This document shows, in pieces, positions 50,715 to 58,476 of a DNA stretch of 64,000 nt (its first letter is position 1; every line of letters begins with the position of its first letter). Both the position numbers and the translations under genes were made by a program. This DNA comes from Nocardia niigatensis NBRC 100131. GTDB taxonomy: Bacteria > Actinomycetota > Actinomycetes > Mycobacteriales > Mycobacteriaceae. The stretch covers positions 1 to 64,000 of the forward strand of contig NZ_BAGC01000043.1 of assembly GCF_000308655.1 (NCBI RefSeq), read 5' to 3'. The notes under the pieces are model-generated. The model had not been told where the DNA came from. It saw only the letters and a list, made by a program, of their open reading frames with translations, and searched no databases.

Positions 50715-50781
50715 TTCTAACGGGTATTGCGCTTTCAATCCATGATGTTCTAACGTATGAAATCACAATCTTCCGTTAGAA
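50715..50781. promoter_or_regulatory. Three TTCTAACG boxes between the CGNR and AhpD-like genes
   Basis: TTCTAACG occurs at 50715-50722 and 50748-50755 and, inverted, at 50774-50781 (CGTTAGAA). The last two form an inverted pair. The intergenic gap is only 87 bases, so these boxes must lie over both promoters. Confidence 0.6.
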
Positions 50782-50794
50782 AAATGAGGACGCC

Positions 50795-51289
50795 ATGATC
50801 ACCCCGATCGAGAACGCACCCCTGCTGGACGAGGTCAAGAAGCGGATGGGCCGGGTCCCGAACATGACCAAGGTGATGGCCAACGCGCCCGTGGTACTGG
50901 AGGGTTACCTCGGGCTGTCCGGCGCGCTGAAGAAAGGCGCGCTGCCCGCCCAGACCTCCGAGCGCATCGCCCTCACCGTCGGCGCGGCCAATGACTGCGG
51001 CTACTGCGTCGCGGCGCACACCTTCACCGGCAAGCGGGTCGCCAAGCTCAGCGACGCCGAGGTGGAGGCTGCCAAGGGCGGCACCTCCGCGGACCCGAAA
51101 GAGGCTGCGGCCGTGGCCTTCGCCCGCGAACTGACCGAGAGCCGGGGCAAGGCCGATCCGGCCGCCGCGCTGGCCGCGGGGTGGACGCAGGAGCAGGTGC
51201 TCGAAATCGTCGCCCTGGTCGCCCTGCAGACCCTGACCAACTACGTCAACAAGGTCGGCGAGACCGAAAACGACTGGCCCGCCGCGTAA
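50795..51289 (+). CDS. Carboxymuconolactone decarboxylase/AhpD-like peroxidase
   Basis: A 164-residue all-helical protein with the AhpD motif CGYCVAAHT (redox CxxC plus His) after RIALTVGAANDCGYC, and a C-terminal helix (LEIVALVALQTLTNYVNKVGETENDW). Family members reduce peroxides or decarboxylate carboxymuconolactone. ATG follows GAGGA. It is likely controlled by the divergent CGNR regulator as an oxidative-stress gene. Confidence 0.9.
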   Translation: MITPIENAPLLDEVKKRMGRVPNMTKVMANAPVVLEGYLGLSGALKKGALPAQTSERIALTVGAANDCGYCVAAHTFTGKRVAKLSDAEVEAAKGGTSADPKEAAAVAFARELTESRGKADPAAALAAGWTQEQVLEIVALVALQTLTNYVNKVGETENDWPAA

Positions 51290-51354
51290 TCTGTCTCATT
51301 CCTGGCGTGGTCGGCCCCCTCGGGAGCCCCGCGCGGATCCTTAAGGTCGGAATC

Positions 51355-51579
51355 ATGAACGCCGTCAAGACCACCAGCCTCGTCGACGCGCGGGTGCTGC
51401 GCAGCCTGCTCCACAACGGCATCGTCATCCGGGCGGTGGCGCTGGCCGTCGCCACCATCGTCCTGCTCGCCATCCACCACCCGACCTGGGTGCCCTACTC
51501 GGTGAGCATCTACGCCATCTGGAACGCCGCCGCCGTCACCCTCAACTCCGCCCGCGCCGCCACCGCGCGCGCGGCCTGA
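51355..51579 (+). CDS. Small membrane protein, function unknown
   Basis: A 74-residue protein (MNAVKTTSLVDARVLRSLLHNGIVIRAVALAVATIVLLAIHHPTWVPYSV ...) with one clear transmembrane helix (about 26-41) and a second, weaker one near 50-62. AAGG precedes the ATG at some distance. It follows the AhpD-like gene by 65 bases and may share its transcript. No family recognised. Confidence 0.55.
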   Translation: MNAVKTTSLVDARVLRSLLHNGIVIRAVALAVATIVLLAIHHPTWVPYSVSIYAIWNAAAVTLNSARAATARAA

Positions 51580-51616
51580 ATCCCCTGTGCCGCCACCGGA
51601 CTCCGCCGGGCGAGGT

Positions 51617-51814
51617 TCAGTAGTCGAACCGCCCGGCGGACACGGCGGCGGTGAAACGATCCCAGTCCGCCGGCGGGAAGATCAACGCCGGACCGCTGGG
51701 GTTCTTGCTGTCCCGGACTCCGACGCCACCGGACAGGAAGGCGACTTCCACGCATTCCTTCGCACCGGTGCTGCGGGCGCTCTTGAACCACCGGACGCCG
51801 GGTTCGACGGTCAC
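51617..51814 (-). CDS. DUF397 protein, partner of the XRE regulator (copy 2)
   Basis: A 65-residue DUF397 protein (WFKSARSTGAKECVEVAFLSGGVGVRDSKNPSGPALIFPPADWDRFTAAV). As in copy 1, a GTG start overlaps the regulator stop by four bases. Confidence 0.85.
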   Translation of the reverse strand: MTVEPGVRWFKSARSTGAKECVEVAFLSGGVGVRDSKNPSGPALIFPPADWDRFTAAVSAGRFDY

Positions 51815-52692
51815 GTCGCGTACTCCTTCGCTACCCTCCGCAGGAGGTCTCTGCTGGTCGTCTCGTCCAGCGCGGCGCGCTGAATCGCTTGGTACGCCTC
51901 GCGGTATCGGTCGACCGCGGCTCGCTTCTCCAGGTAGAGGTCGCCGAGGAAGTTCTCCAGGTAGACGACCGTGGGTTCGACACTCCGGTTGCCCGCGTCC
52001 CGGCCGAAGTCCAGGATCACGAACGGGCCGACGGTGTGGCCGATCGGTACGCCCGCCGAGAAGGGTAGTACACGAACAGCGATCGACGGCAGTGTCGACA
52101 TGTCGGCGACGCGTCGCAGCTGCGCGGCCATCACGTGCGGGCCGCCGACAACGCGATGCAATGCGGTTTCGTGCACCACGACGTCAAAGGAGGCCGGACT
52201 TCGCTTGCGTGTCAAGAGGCTTTGACGACGGGTTTTCAACTGCACCCGGCGGTCCAGTTCGTCCCGCGCAGCATCCGGCCAGTAATCATTGATCAGCACC
52301 CGTGCGTACTCGGCGGTCTGGAACAGGCCGGGGATGATCTCCGGCTGATAGGAGACGAGGGCTCGCGCCGAAGCCTCCAGGCCCACATACACATTGAAAC
52401 CCTCGGGAATCAGATCGTCGTATTCGTGCCACCAGGACTTGACGCTGGCCTGTTGCGCGAGGCCGGTCAGCGCCGAACTGAACTCGTCGTCGAAGTCGTA
52501 GATCCGGCACAATTCCCGGACATCGAGCACCCGGATCTTCTCGGCATTACCGGTTTCCAGGCGCTGCAGCTTCGATTCGCTCCACTCCATCAGCGCCGCC
52601 GCCTCGGCGATCGTCATATTGCACTGCATCCGGCCTTCCCGCAGGTATCGCCCCAGTTGACGACGCGGCAGACTCGAACCATGCTCCGACAT
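51811..52692 (-). CDS. XRE-family regulator with DUF5753 (Scr1-like), copy 2
   Basis: A 293-residue protein: HTH (LGRYLREGRMQCNMTIAEAAALMEWSESKLQRLETG) and DUF5753 (SWWHEYDDLIPEGFNVYVGLEASARALVSYQPEIIPGLFQTAEYARVLI ... VVYLENFLGDLYLEKRAAVDRY). Same length and layout as the copy at 20793-21674 but clearly diverged, so it is an old paralogue or a separately acquired pair. It lies at the end of the CGNR/AhpD cluster. Confidence 0.88.
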   Translation of the reverse strand: MSEHGSSLPRRQLGRYLREGRMQCNMTIAEAAALMEWSESKLQRLETGNAEKIRVLDVRELCRIYDFDDEFSSALTGLAQQASVKSWWHEYDDLIPEGFNVYVGLEASARALVSYQPEIIPGLFQTAEYARVLINDYWPDAARDELDRRVQLKTRRQSLLTRKRSPASFDVVVHETALHRVVGGPHVMAAQLRRVADMSTLPSIAVRVLPFSAGVPIGHTVGPFVILDFGRDAGNRSVEPTVVYLENFLGDLYLEKRAAVDRYREAYQAIQRAALDETTSRDLLRRVAKEYAT

Positions 52693-53078
52693 CGAATCCT
52701 CCCCCACGAAGACGGTTTTCGCTCACTGCGAATGATGCTCCCACGCGATATGAATGCTGACCTGGCGCTTCCGGAAAGTTTCCCACCGCGCCGCGGCTTC
52801 GATTGCCGGTTCGCCGAAACGGTGCTGGACTGGAGGCGCGCCCGGTGAGAAACCGGAGCCCTGATATCTCTGGACCACTCGTCCCCGAGCCGGGCGCACC
52901 CAATTCCCGCCCCAGGCCCATCAGGCCAGGCAGATCCACAAGTTCCGCACCGTGGACAACTGCCTCGTCCGCCGCCGCGCCCGCCAAATCCTGGTCGACC
53001 GGGACCAAATGGTCCTCGGCGACCGGGCCGGTCCGAGCCCGCGACCGAAGTCCAATGGGCCCCGTAGCCCCGACCTGC
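52693..53078. other. Intergenic region upstream of XRE copy 2
   Basis: About 385 bases between the regulator start and the C-terminus of the next kinase. Frames in both directions are Arg/Pro-rich shadows and no family is recognisable. It should contain the XRE promoter. Confidence 0.55.
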
Positions 53079-55469
53079 CTACCCCGACACCACGACAACG
53101 GCCACGATCACCATCAGCACCAGCGCCGCCACCGCCAGCCCCAGTACCAGCAACGCGGTCAACTGCGACGCCTCTGCCCGCTGTGACGTCGGAATCAGCC
53201 CGGGCCGCACCGGATTCCCCGGATAGGGTGGACCGCCGTACCCAGGCCCACCCGGCGCCATACCCCCATAACTCGCGTATCCCGGCATCCCCGACATCGG
53301 CGCCCCGGATCCCGGTATTTCACCCCCCGAAACCGGCTCGGACACAGCGAAATCCGGCGCGGCCGGCTCGAACGTCAGCCCGCCAACGCCATCCGCCCCT
53401 CCGGCGATCTCGGTCCCACCGGGCACGAAAGCCCCCGAATTCGGATGCCGCGACACCTCGCCCGATTCATCCTCGGCGCCACCGGAATCCGCCGCCCCTG
53501 CGCCGGCACCGGACTCCGCAGCCGCGCCCGGCGGTACCCCCTCAGCAGCAGATTCCGCTCCCGTGGACCCAGAGGCTTCGCCACCGGGAACCACCTGACC
53601 CGCGTCGTCGGCTGCACCGGGTGGCGTACCAGCCGACTCCGCTTCCGCCGCAACCGCTGTCGACCCGGCCTCCTCACCCGATGCAGCGGACGGCGCAACA
53701 TCCACCGCGTCGGGCTGCGCGAGCACCGTCACCGGCTCGGCGATGATCTCCTCGAAGCCGGGTGTCCCGGAAGTCCCGTCGCCACTCGGCTTCGCCATGC
53801 CCGCGTCGCCAGATTCACCGGAATCCGAATCCCCTGGCGAGACGGCTCCGGCCGGGTCGGACGAATCCTCCATCGGCGCTGCCGATCCCGCACATTCTGG
53901 CCGGCCGGTAGCCGACGCCTCGTGCGCCGTTTCGAGCCCGCCCCTTTCCACTGCGGGGGATTCATCCGGGCGGGGCGCTGAAACCACAGGCTGCGGCACG
54001 ATATCCGTCGGTCGCTGCGACGCATCGTCCGTCGCCACCGGCTGTCCCTGCGGCGCAGGGTAGCCGGTGCCTGCCACAGGTTGGCCGGTTTGCGGAAACT
54101 CGCGGACGACCGGCCCGGAACCGATATGCCCCATCGGGTTCGGCTGCTGCGGTCGAGACGGGTAGCCGGACGCACCGGCGAGCTGGGGCTGCGGCGGTGC
54201 GGCGTAACCCGCGGGCGCGGGTTCCTGAGTCGATGGATAGGGCCGGACGGTCGGCCCGGAACTGACCCGATCGGTGTCCTGTGGCGTGGGGGGCACCGCT
54301 GCGCCTGGTTGCGGAGTCGGGTAACCCGAGGCGTCGGCGGGCTGTGGCGGCGGCGCGGGATAGCCCGACGGTGCGGCGGGCTGCTGCGGGGGCGCCGGGT
54401 AGCCCTGAGCGGCGGGCTGCTGGGCGCCCAGCGGTGCGGACTGTGGTTGCGGTGCGGGGTAATTGGGCGCGTGCGGGGGCGGGGGGTAGGACCCGGGCGG
54501 GATGACGGTGGCCGGGTAGCCCTGGGGTGGAACGGGGTACGCCGGGGCGGGGTAGGGCTGGGGGGCGGCGTAATTGGGCTGGGGGGCGGAGGGATTGGGG
54601 TAGGTGGGATGCTGGTGGACCGGATGCTGGGCCGGGGGGCCGGAGAGGGCTCGGCGCGCGGCCTTGGCGAAATCGGTGCAGGTGGGGAAGCGGTCGGCGG
54701 GACGCTTGGCCATGGCCTTGGTGAGGACGGCGTCCATGGCCGGGGAGAGACCGGGGCGGCGGAGAGAAACCGGGGGTGGAAGCAGCTGGAGGTGGCCGCG
54801 GATCAGTTCGGCGGGGTGGGGTGAGTCGTAGGGGCCCGCGCCGATGAGGAGCCAGTACAGGGCGCAGGCCAGGGAGTACTGGTCGGTGGCGGGGTCGAGA
54901 TGGGCGCCGGTCATCTGCTCGGGCGAGGCATAGGCCAGGGTGGCGGTGAACATGCCGGCCTGGGTGAGGTGGGTGGAGTCCTCGCGCAGCCGGGCGATGC
55001 CGAAGTCGGTGAGGAAGACCCGCTCGCCGTGACCGGCCACGGCCCGCGCCAGGATGATGTTGGCGGGCTTCACATCCCGGTGCAGCACGCCCATGCCGTG
55101 CGCGTAGTCGAGCGCGCTGGCGACCCCCTCGATCACCTGCACCGCGCGCTCGGGCGGCAGCGTGGCGACATTGATGCCGGCGGCGTCCACCCCGTCCACG
55201 TACTGCATGGAGATCCACAGCATCTCGTCCTCGGTGCCGCGGTCGTACACCTCGACGATATTGGGGTGGTCCAGTCGCGCGACCAGATCCGCCTCGCGTT
55301 CGAACCGGGCGCGAATCTCCCTGTCCGCGTACAGTTCCCGATTCAGCAGCTTCAGTGCCGTCAACTTGCCCAGGCGGGGATGCCGGGCGAGATAGACCGA
55401 ACCCATCCCGCCCTGACCGAGCAGTCGTTCGATGGTGAACCCGGCGAACACGTCACCGCTATTCAGCAC
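53079..55469 (-). CDS. Ser/Thr protein kinase with C-terminal membrane anchor (module 2)
   Basis: A 796-residue kinase. Catalytic domain about 1-275 (LGQGGMGSVYLARH, TALKLL, HRDVKPANIIL, DFG, ASPEQ), a very long disordered region of Pro/Tyr/Gln repeats (GYPAP units, about 280-460) and Glu/Ser/Ala-rich stretches, and one TM helix at the very C-terminus (LLVLGLAVAALVLMVIVAVVVV), leaving almost nothing outside. The start is the GTG at 55469. It follows an RR gene by 68 bases on the same strand, repeating the order of module 1. The kinase domain is closest to that of the fusion at 60005-61996. Confidence 0.92.
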   Translation of the reverse strand: MLNSGDVFAGFTIERLLGQGGMGSVYLARHPRLGKLTALKLLNRELYADREIRARFEREADLVARLDHPNIVEVYDRGTEDEMLWISMQYVDGVDAAGINVATLPPERAVQVIEGVASALDYAHGMGVLHRDVKPANIILARAVAGHGERVFLTDFGIARLREDSTHLTQAGMFTATLAYASPEQMTGAHLDPATDQYSLACALYWLLIGAGPYDSPHPAELIRGHLQLLPPPVSLRRPGLSPAMDAVLTKAMAKRPADRFPTCTDFAKAARRALSGPPAQHPVHQHPTYPNPSAPQPNYAAPQPYPAPAYPVPPQGYPATVIPPGSYPPPPHAPNYPAPQPQSAPLGAQQPAAQGYPAPPQQPAAPSGYPAPPPQPADASGYPTPQPGAAVPPTPQDTDRVSSGPTVRPYPSTQEPAPAGYAAPPQPQLAGASGYPSRPQQPNPMGHIGSGPVVREFPQTGQPVAGTGYPAPQGQPVATDDASQRPTDIVPQPVVSAPRPDESPAVERGGLETAHEASATGRPECAGSAAPMEDSSDPAGAVSPGDSDSGESGDAGMAKPSGDGTSGTPGFEEIIAEPVTVLAQPDAVDVAPSAASGEEAGSTAVAAEAESAGTPPGAADDAGQVVPGGEASGSTGAESAAEGVPPGAAAESGAGAGAADSGGAEDESGEVSRHPNSGAFVPGGTEIAGGADGVGGLTFEPAAPDFAVSEPVSGGEIPGSGAPMSGMPGYASYGGMAPGGPGYGGPPYPGNPVRPGLIPTSQRAEASQLTALLVLGLAVAALVLMVIVAVVVVSG

Positions 55470-55537
55470 TGGCTACGACCCCCTTCCGGTGACGTACAAG
55501 TCCGTGAGCCTACCCGTCGAAACCCTGTCCGGGCAGG

Positions 55538-56197
55538 TCAGCCCGGGGTCACCAGTCCGGATTCGTAGGCCAGCACCACCGCCTGCGCACGATCGCGCAG
55601 GTTCAGTTTGGTGAAGACCTTCGACACGTGCGTCTTGACCGTTTGTTCTGCGACAAAAAGGCTTTCGGCGATCTCGGCATTCGACATGCCGCGCGCCACC
55701 AGCTCCAGCACCTCACGCTCGCGCGGGGTCAGCACCGACAGCTGCGGCGCGGGCGCACGACGGGCGCGGCGGCGCGTGACATCGGCGATCAGCCGGCGTG
55801 TCACGGTCGGGGCGAGCAGCGCGTCACCGGCGGCCACCACCCGCACCGCGCGGACCAGTTCCTCGGCAGGCGCATCCTTGAGCAGGAACCCGCTGGCCCC
55901 GATGGTCAGGGCCTCATAGACGTAGTCGTCGATATCGAAGGTGGTGAGCATGAGCACCCGCACCGGCGGTTCGAAACCGGCGGAGAGGATCGAGCGGGCA
56001 GCGTCGAGCCCGTTCATCTCCGGCATGCGCACATCCATCAGCACCACATCGGGGCGCAGCCGCTTCGCCTCGGCCACAGCGATTTTCCCGTCCGCCGCGT
56101 CCCCGACCACGCTGATGTCGGGCTGCGCCGCCAGCAACGCCCCGAACCCCTGCCGCACCATCGCCTGGTCGTCGGCGATCAACACGGTTATCGCCAC
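55538..56197 (-). CDS. NarL/LuxR response regulator (module 2)
   Basis: A 219-residue regulator: receiver (VLIADDQAMVRQGF, phosphoacceptor in DVVLMDVRM, Lys in FLLKDAP) and LuxR HTH (LTPREREVLELVARGMSNAEIAESLFVAEQTVKTHVSKVFTKL). It lies between HK and STPK genes of module 2, all on the minus strand. Confidence 0.94.
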   Translation of the reverse strand: MAITVLIADDQAMVRQGFGALLAAQPDISVVGDAADGKIAVAEAKRLRPDVVLMDVRMPEMNGLDAARSILSAGFEPPVRVLMLTTFDIDDYVYEALTIGASGFLLKDAPAEELVRAVRVVAAGDALLAPTVTRRLIADVTRRRARRAPAPQLSVLTPREREVLELVARGMSNAEIAESLFVAEQTVKTHVSKVFTKLNLRDRAQAVVLAYESGLVTPG

Positions 56198-56308
56198 AGT
56201 CCCACCTCACGCACGCCACCGAGTTTGCCATGCCCCGGCCGGGACGGCCCGCGCGACGACGACTTCGCACCCCCTGCCCCAGCACGCCCCCGCGGGCCGG
56301 GCCGCGGC

Positions 56309-57532
56309 TCAGAAGCCGGATCCGAGCGCCCCCGCCGAACCCACCACACTCAGCGCCGCCGCCAACGGCAACCGGGCCTGCACCTCGAACCCACCGTCCG
56401 GCCGGGGCCCGGCGGTGAGCACGCCACCAACCGCGGCCGCACGGGTCTGCATCCCGGCGATACCGCTGCCGGACGTGCCCGAATGGTCGCCCGGGCGCAC
56501 CGCGATCGGCCGGTCGTTCGCGACGTTCAGGGTCAGCTCGCCCGCGCAGGCGAGCTGGACCCGCACCGCCGCGCCCGGTGCGTGCCGGGACGCATTGGCC
56601 AGCGACTCCTGCACGATCCGGTAGAGCGCCAGACCCGTGGTCTCGGGCACGGCGTCGAGACTGCCGTCGACGGTCCAGGTGAGCGGCACCCCGGCCCGCT
56701 GCGCACCCTCGAGCAGGCCCGGGACGTCGGCGGCCGCGGGCTGCGGCGCGTGCTCGGGTAGCTGCCCATCACTGCGCAGCACGCCCAGCATGCCGCGAAT
56801 CTCGTTGAGCGCCGCCCGCGCACCGGTGCCGATGGACTCGAATTCGGCCCGGGCCTCCGCCGACAGCCCGTTGATCCGGTAGGGCGCGGTCTGCGCCTGC
56901 ACCACCACCATCGACATGTGGTGTGCCACCACGTCGTGCAGGTCGCGGGCGATACGCGCCTTCTCCTCGAGGATGGCGCGGCGGGCCCGCTCCAACTCGG
57001 TCTCTTCCTCCGATCTGAGCAGCGCCTGCCGCGACAGCACCACCCACCGGATGAGCAGACCGAACACCACCAGCCCGGTGATGGCCAGCGGCCAGCCGAA
57101 CCCGGATTCGGCGAAACTGTCCCCGGTCTGGGCCATGGCGGTGGCGAACAGCAGGGACGTGGCCACCCACACCACCGCCACGATCCGGATGGGGGCGCGC
57201 ACGGCCACCGCGAACACCATGGCGAACAGCACCAGGATGTGCACCACCTGGAACGGGATCGTGTTGCCCGGCTGATGCGGCACCGCGAGCGCGATCATCA
57301 GCGCCGAACCGGCCGAAACCGCCCATCCCAGTGGCGGATTCACCCGCACCAGCAGGATCGGGAACGCGGCGAAGCCCGCGATGAACGGCGCGGCCGCCGC
57401 CGGCACCTTGTGCGTCAGATGCAGCGTCGGCCACGCCACCGCGATGAAGACGATCGCGAGCAGGACCGTGAATCCGTCGAACACCTGCCGCGCCCGTGCG
57501 AGACGGGCCTGCCCAGACACCTTTTCGACCAT
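56309..57532 (-). CDS. NarL-type sensor histidine kinase (module 2)
   Basis: A 407-residue kinase with about six membrane helices (FDGFTVLLAIVFIAVAW ... PLAITGLVVFGLLIRWVV), HisKA_3 (RIARDLHDVVAHHMSMVVVQAQT, phospho-His) and ATPase (YRIVQESLANASRHAP, SGSGIAGMQTRAAAVGG). It probably senses envelope state. Start at 57532 (MVEKVSGQ) is preferred over an upstream ATG (57571) which would add an Arg-rich extension. It is divergent from the PLA2 gene. Confidence 0.92.
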   Translation of the reverse strand: MVEKVSGQARLARARQVFDGFTVLLAIVFIAVAWPTLHLTHKVPAAAAPFIAGFAAFPILLVRVNPPLGWAVSAGSALMIALAVPHQPGNTIPFQVVHILVLFAMVFAVAVRAPIRIVAVVWVATSLLFATAMAQTGDSFAESGFGWPLAITGLVVFGLLIRWVVLSRQALLRSEEETELERARRAILEEKARIARDLHDVVAHHMSMVVVQAQTAPYRINGLSAEARAEFESIGTGARAALNEIRGMLGVLRSDGQLPEHAPQPAAADVPGLLEGAQRAGVPLTWTVDGSLDAVPETTGLALYRIVQESLANASRHAPGAAVRVQLACAGELTLNVANDRPIAVRPGDHSGTSGSGIAGMQTRAAAVGGVLTAGPRPDGGFEVQARLPLAAALSVVGSAGALGSGF

Positions 57533-57699
57533 GGCCTCGACGGTAGAGACTCCCCGCCGCCCGCACCTCATACCCCTGAGTGATCTCCCACCCCCTACCC
57601 CGGTACGAGACGCCCGCCCGCCTCCCCCGCCCCGCCCACCGCGGAACCGCCCCGCAGGCTGAGGCCCCGGTCGGAGCCCGATTCCTAGCGTCGAGACCC

Positions 57700-58476
57700 A
57701 TGAGAGCGCTCCCGAATTCCCGCCGGACTTCGCCCCGTTCCACCCGGCCCGCCACCACCCGCGACGATCAGCCGGGCTCGCCGCTGGGCTCCCTCCGCCG
57801 GTTCGGTGTGCTGGCCGCCGCGGCGACGATCACCTGCTCGGCCGCCGTCGCCTTCGCCCCCGGCGCCGGTGCGTCGATCAGCCCTGCCGTGCCCGAGAGC
57901 GACACCGCGCACACCGGCATCCTGCAAGCGGTCTCCGCGCACCCGGATCCCACGCTCATCCCGGACGACTTCGTCACCGCGGCCGGATACCGCCCGGTCA
58001 TCGAGGCGGGCATGCTCATCGACCCGAACGGTGACTGCTCCTCCCCCGTCCCGCTCCCCGCCGAGTTCGAGTCGGCCTGCAAATCCCACGACCTCGGCTA
58101 CGACCTGCTGCGCTACGCCGCCGCCCACGGCCGGCCCCTCGGCCCCTGGGCCCGCCAAACCGTGGACGCCGCACTGGAGCACCGCATGCACGCGGCCTGC
58201 GACACCCGCGAAAACCCGGTCTCCCGAGCCCAATGCCAGGTCATGGCCACCGTCGCCACCACCGCCGTGGACCTGAACTCCATCCGCCAGGACTACGGCA
58301 ACCCCGTCTACGAGCCGTTCTTCGAGCACTCCGGCGACGCCCCCTCCCCCGCCACCCTCACCCTCGCGGGTCTCGGCCTGGCCGCCGGACTGGCCGGTGC
58401 GGCAACCGTTCTCGCGCGCCGCACCCGCCGGACCGCTCCGGCCTTCGGCTTCGGCGAGGCGGCGGTCGCGCGGTGA
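57700..58476 (+). CDS. Exported phospholipase A2-like protein
   Basis: A 258-residue protein. The N-terminus has a long basic region and a signal/TM segment (FGVLAAAATITCSAAVAFAPGAGA). The catalytic motif CKSHDLGYDLLRYA (C-x-S-H-D-x-G-Y-D) marks the prokaryotic PLA2 family; conserved cysteines surround it. The C-terminus has another membrane helix (ATLTLAGLGLAAGLAGAATVLA) followed by Arg residues, as in anchored cell-surface proteins. It would hydrolyse phospholipids outside the membrane. The stop overlaps the start of the next gene by four bases. Confidence 0.82.
   Translation: MRALPNSRRTSPRSTRPATTRDDQPGSPLGSLRRFGVLAAAATITCSAAVAFAPGAGASISPAVPESDTAHTGILQAVSAHPDPTLIPDDFVTAAGYRPVIEAGMLIDPNGDCSSPVPLPAEFESACKSHDLGYDLLRYAAAHGRPLGPWARQTVDAALEHRMHAACDTRENPVSRAQCQVMATVATTAVDLNSIRQDYGNPVYEPFFEHSGDAPSPATLTLAGLGLAAGLAGAATVLARRTRRTAPAFGFGEAAVAR

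Noticed and set aside
52803..53186. Arg/Pro-rich plus-strand frame between XRE copy 2 and kinase 2
   Set aside because: It runs into antisense of the kinase C-terminus, lacks a ribosome site and has only low-complexity sequence.
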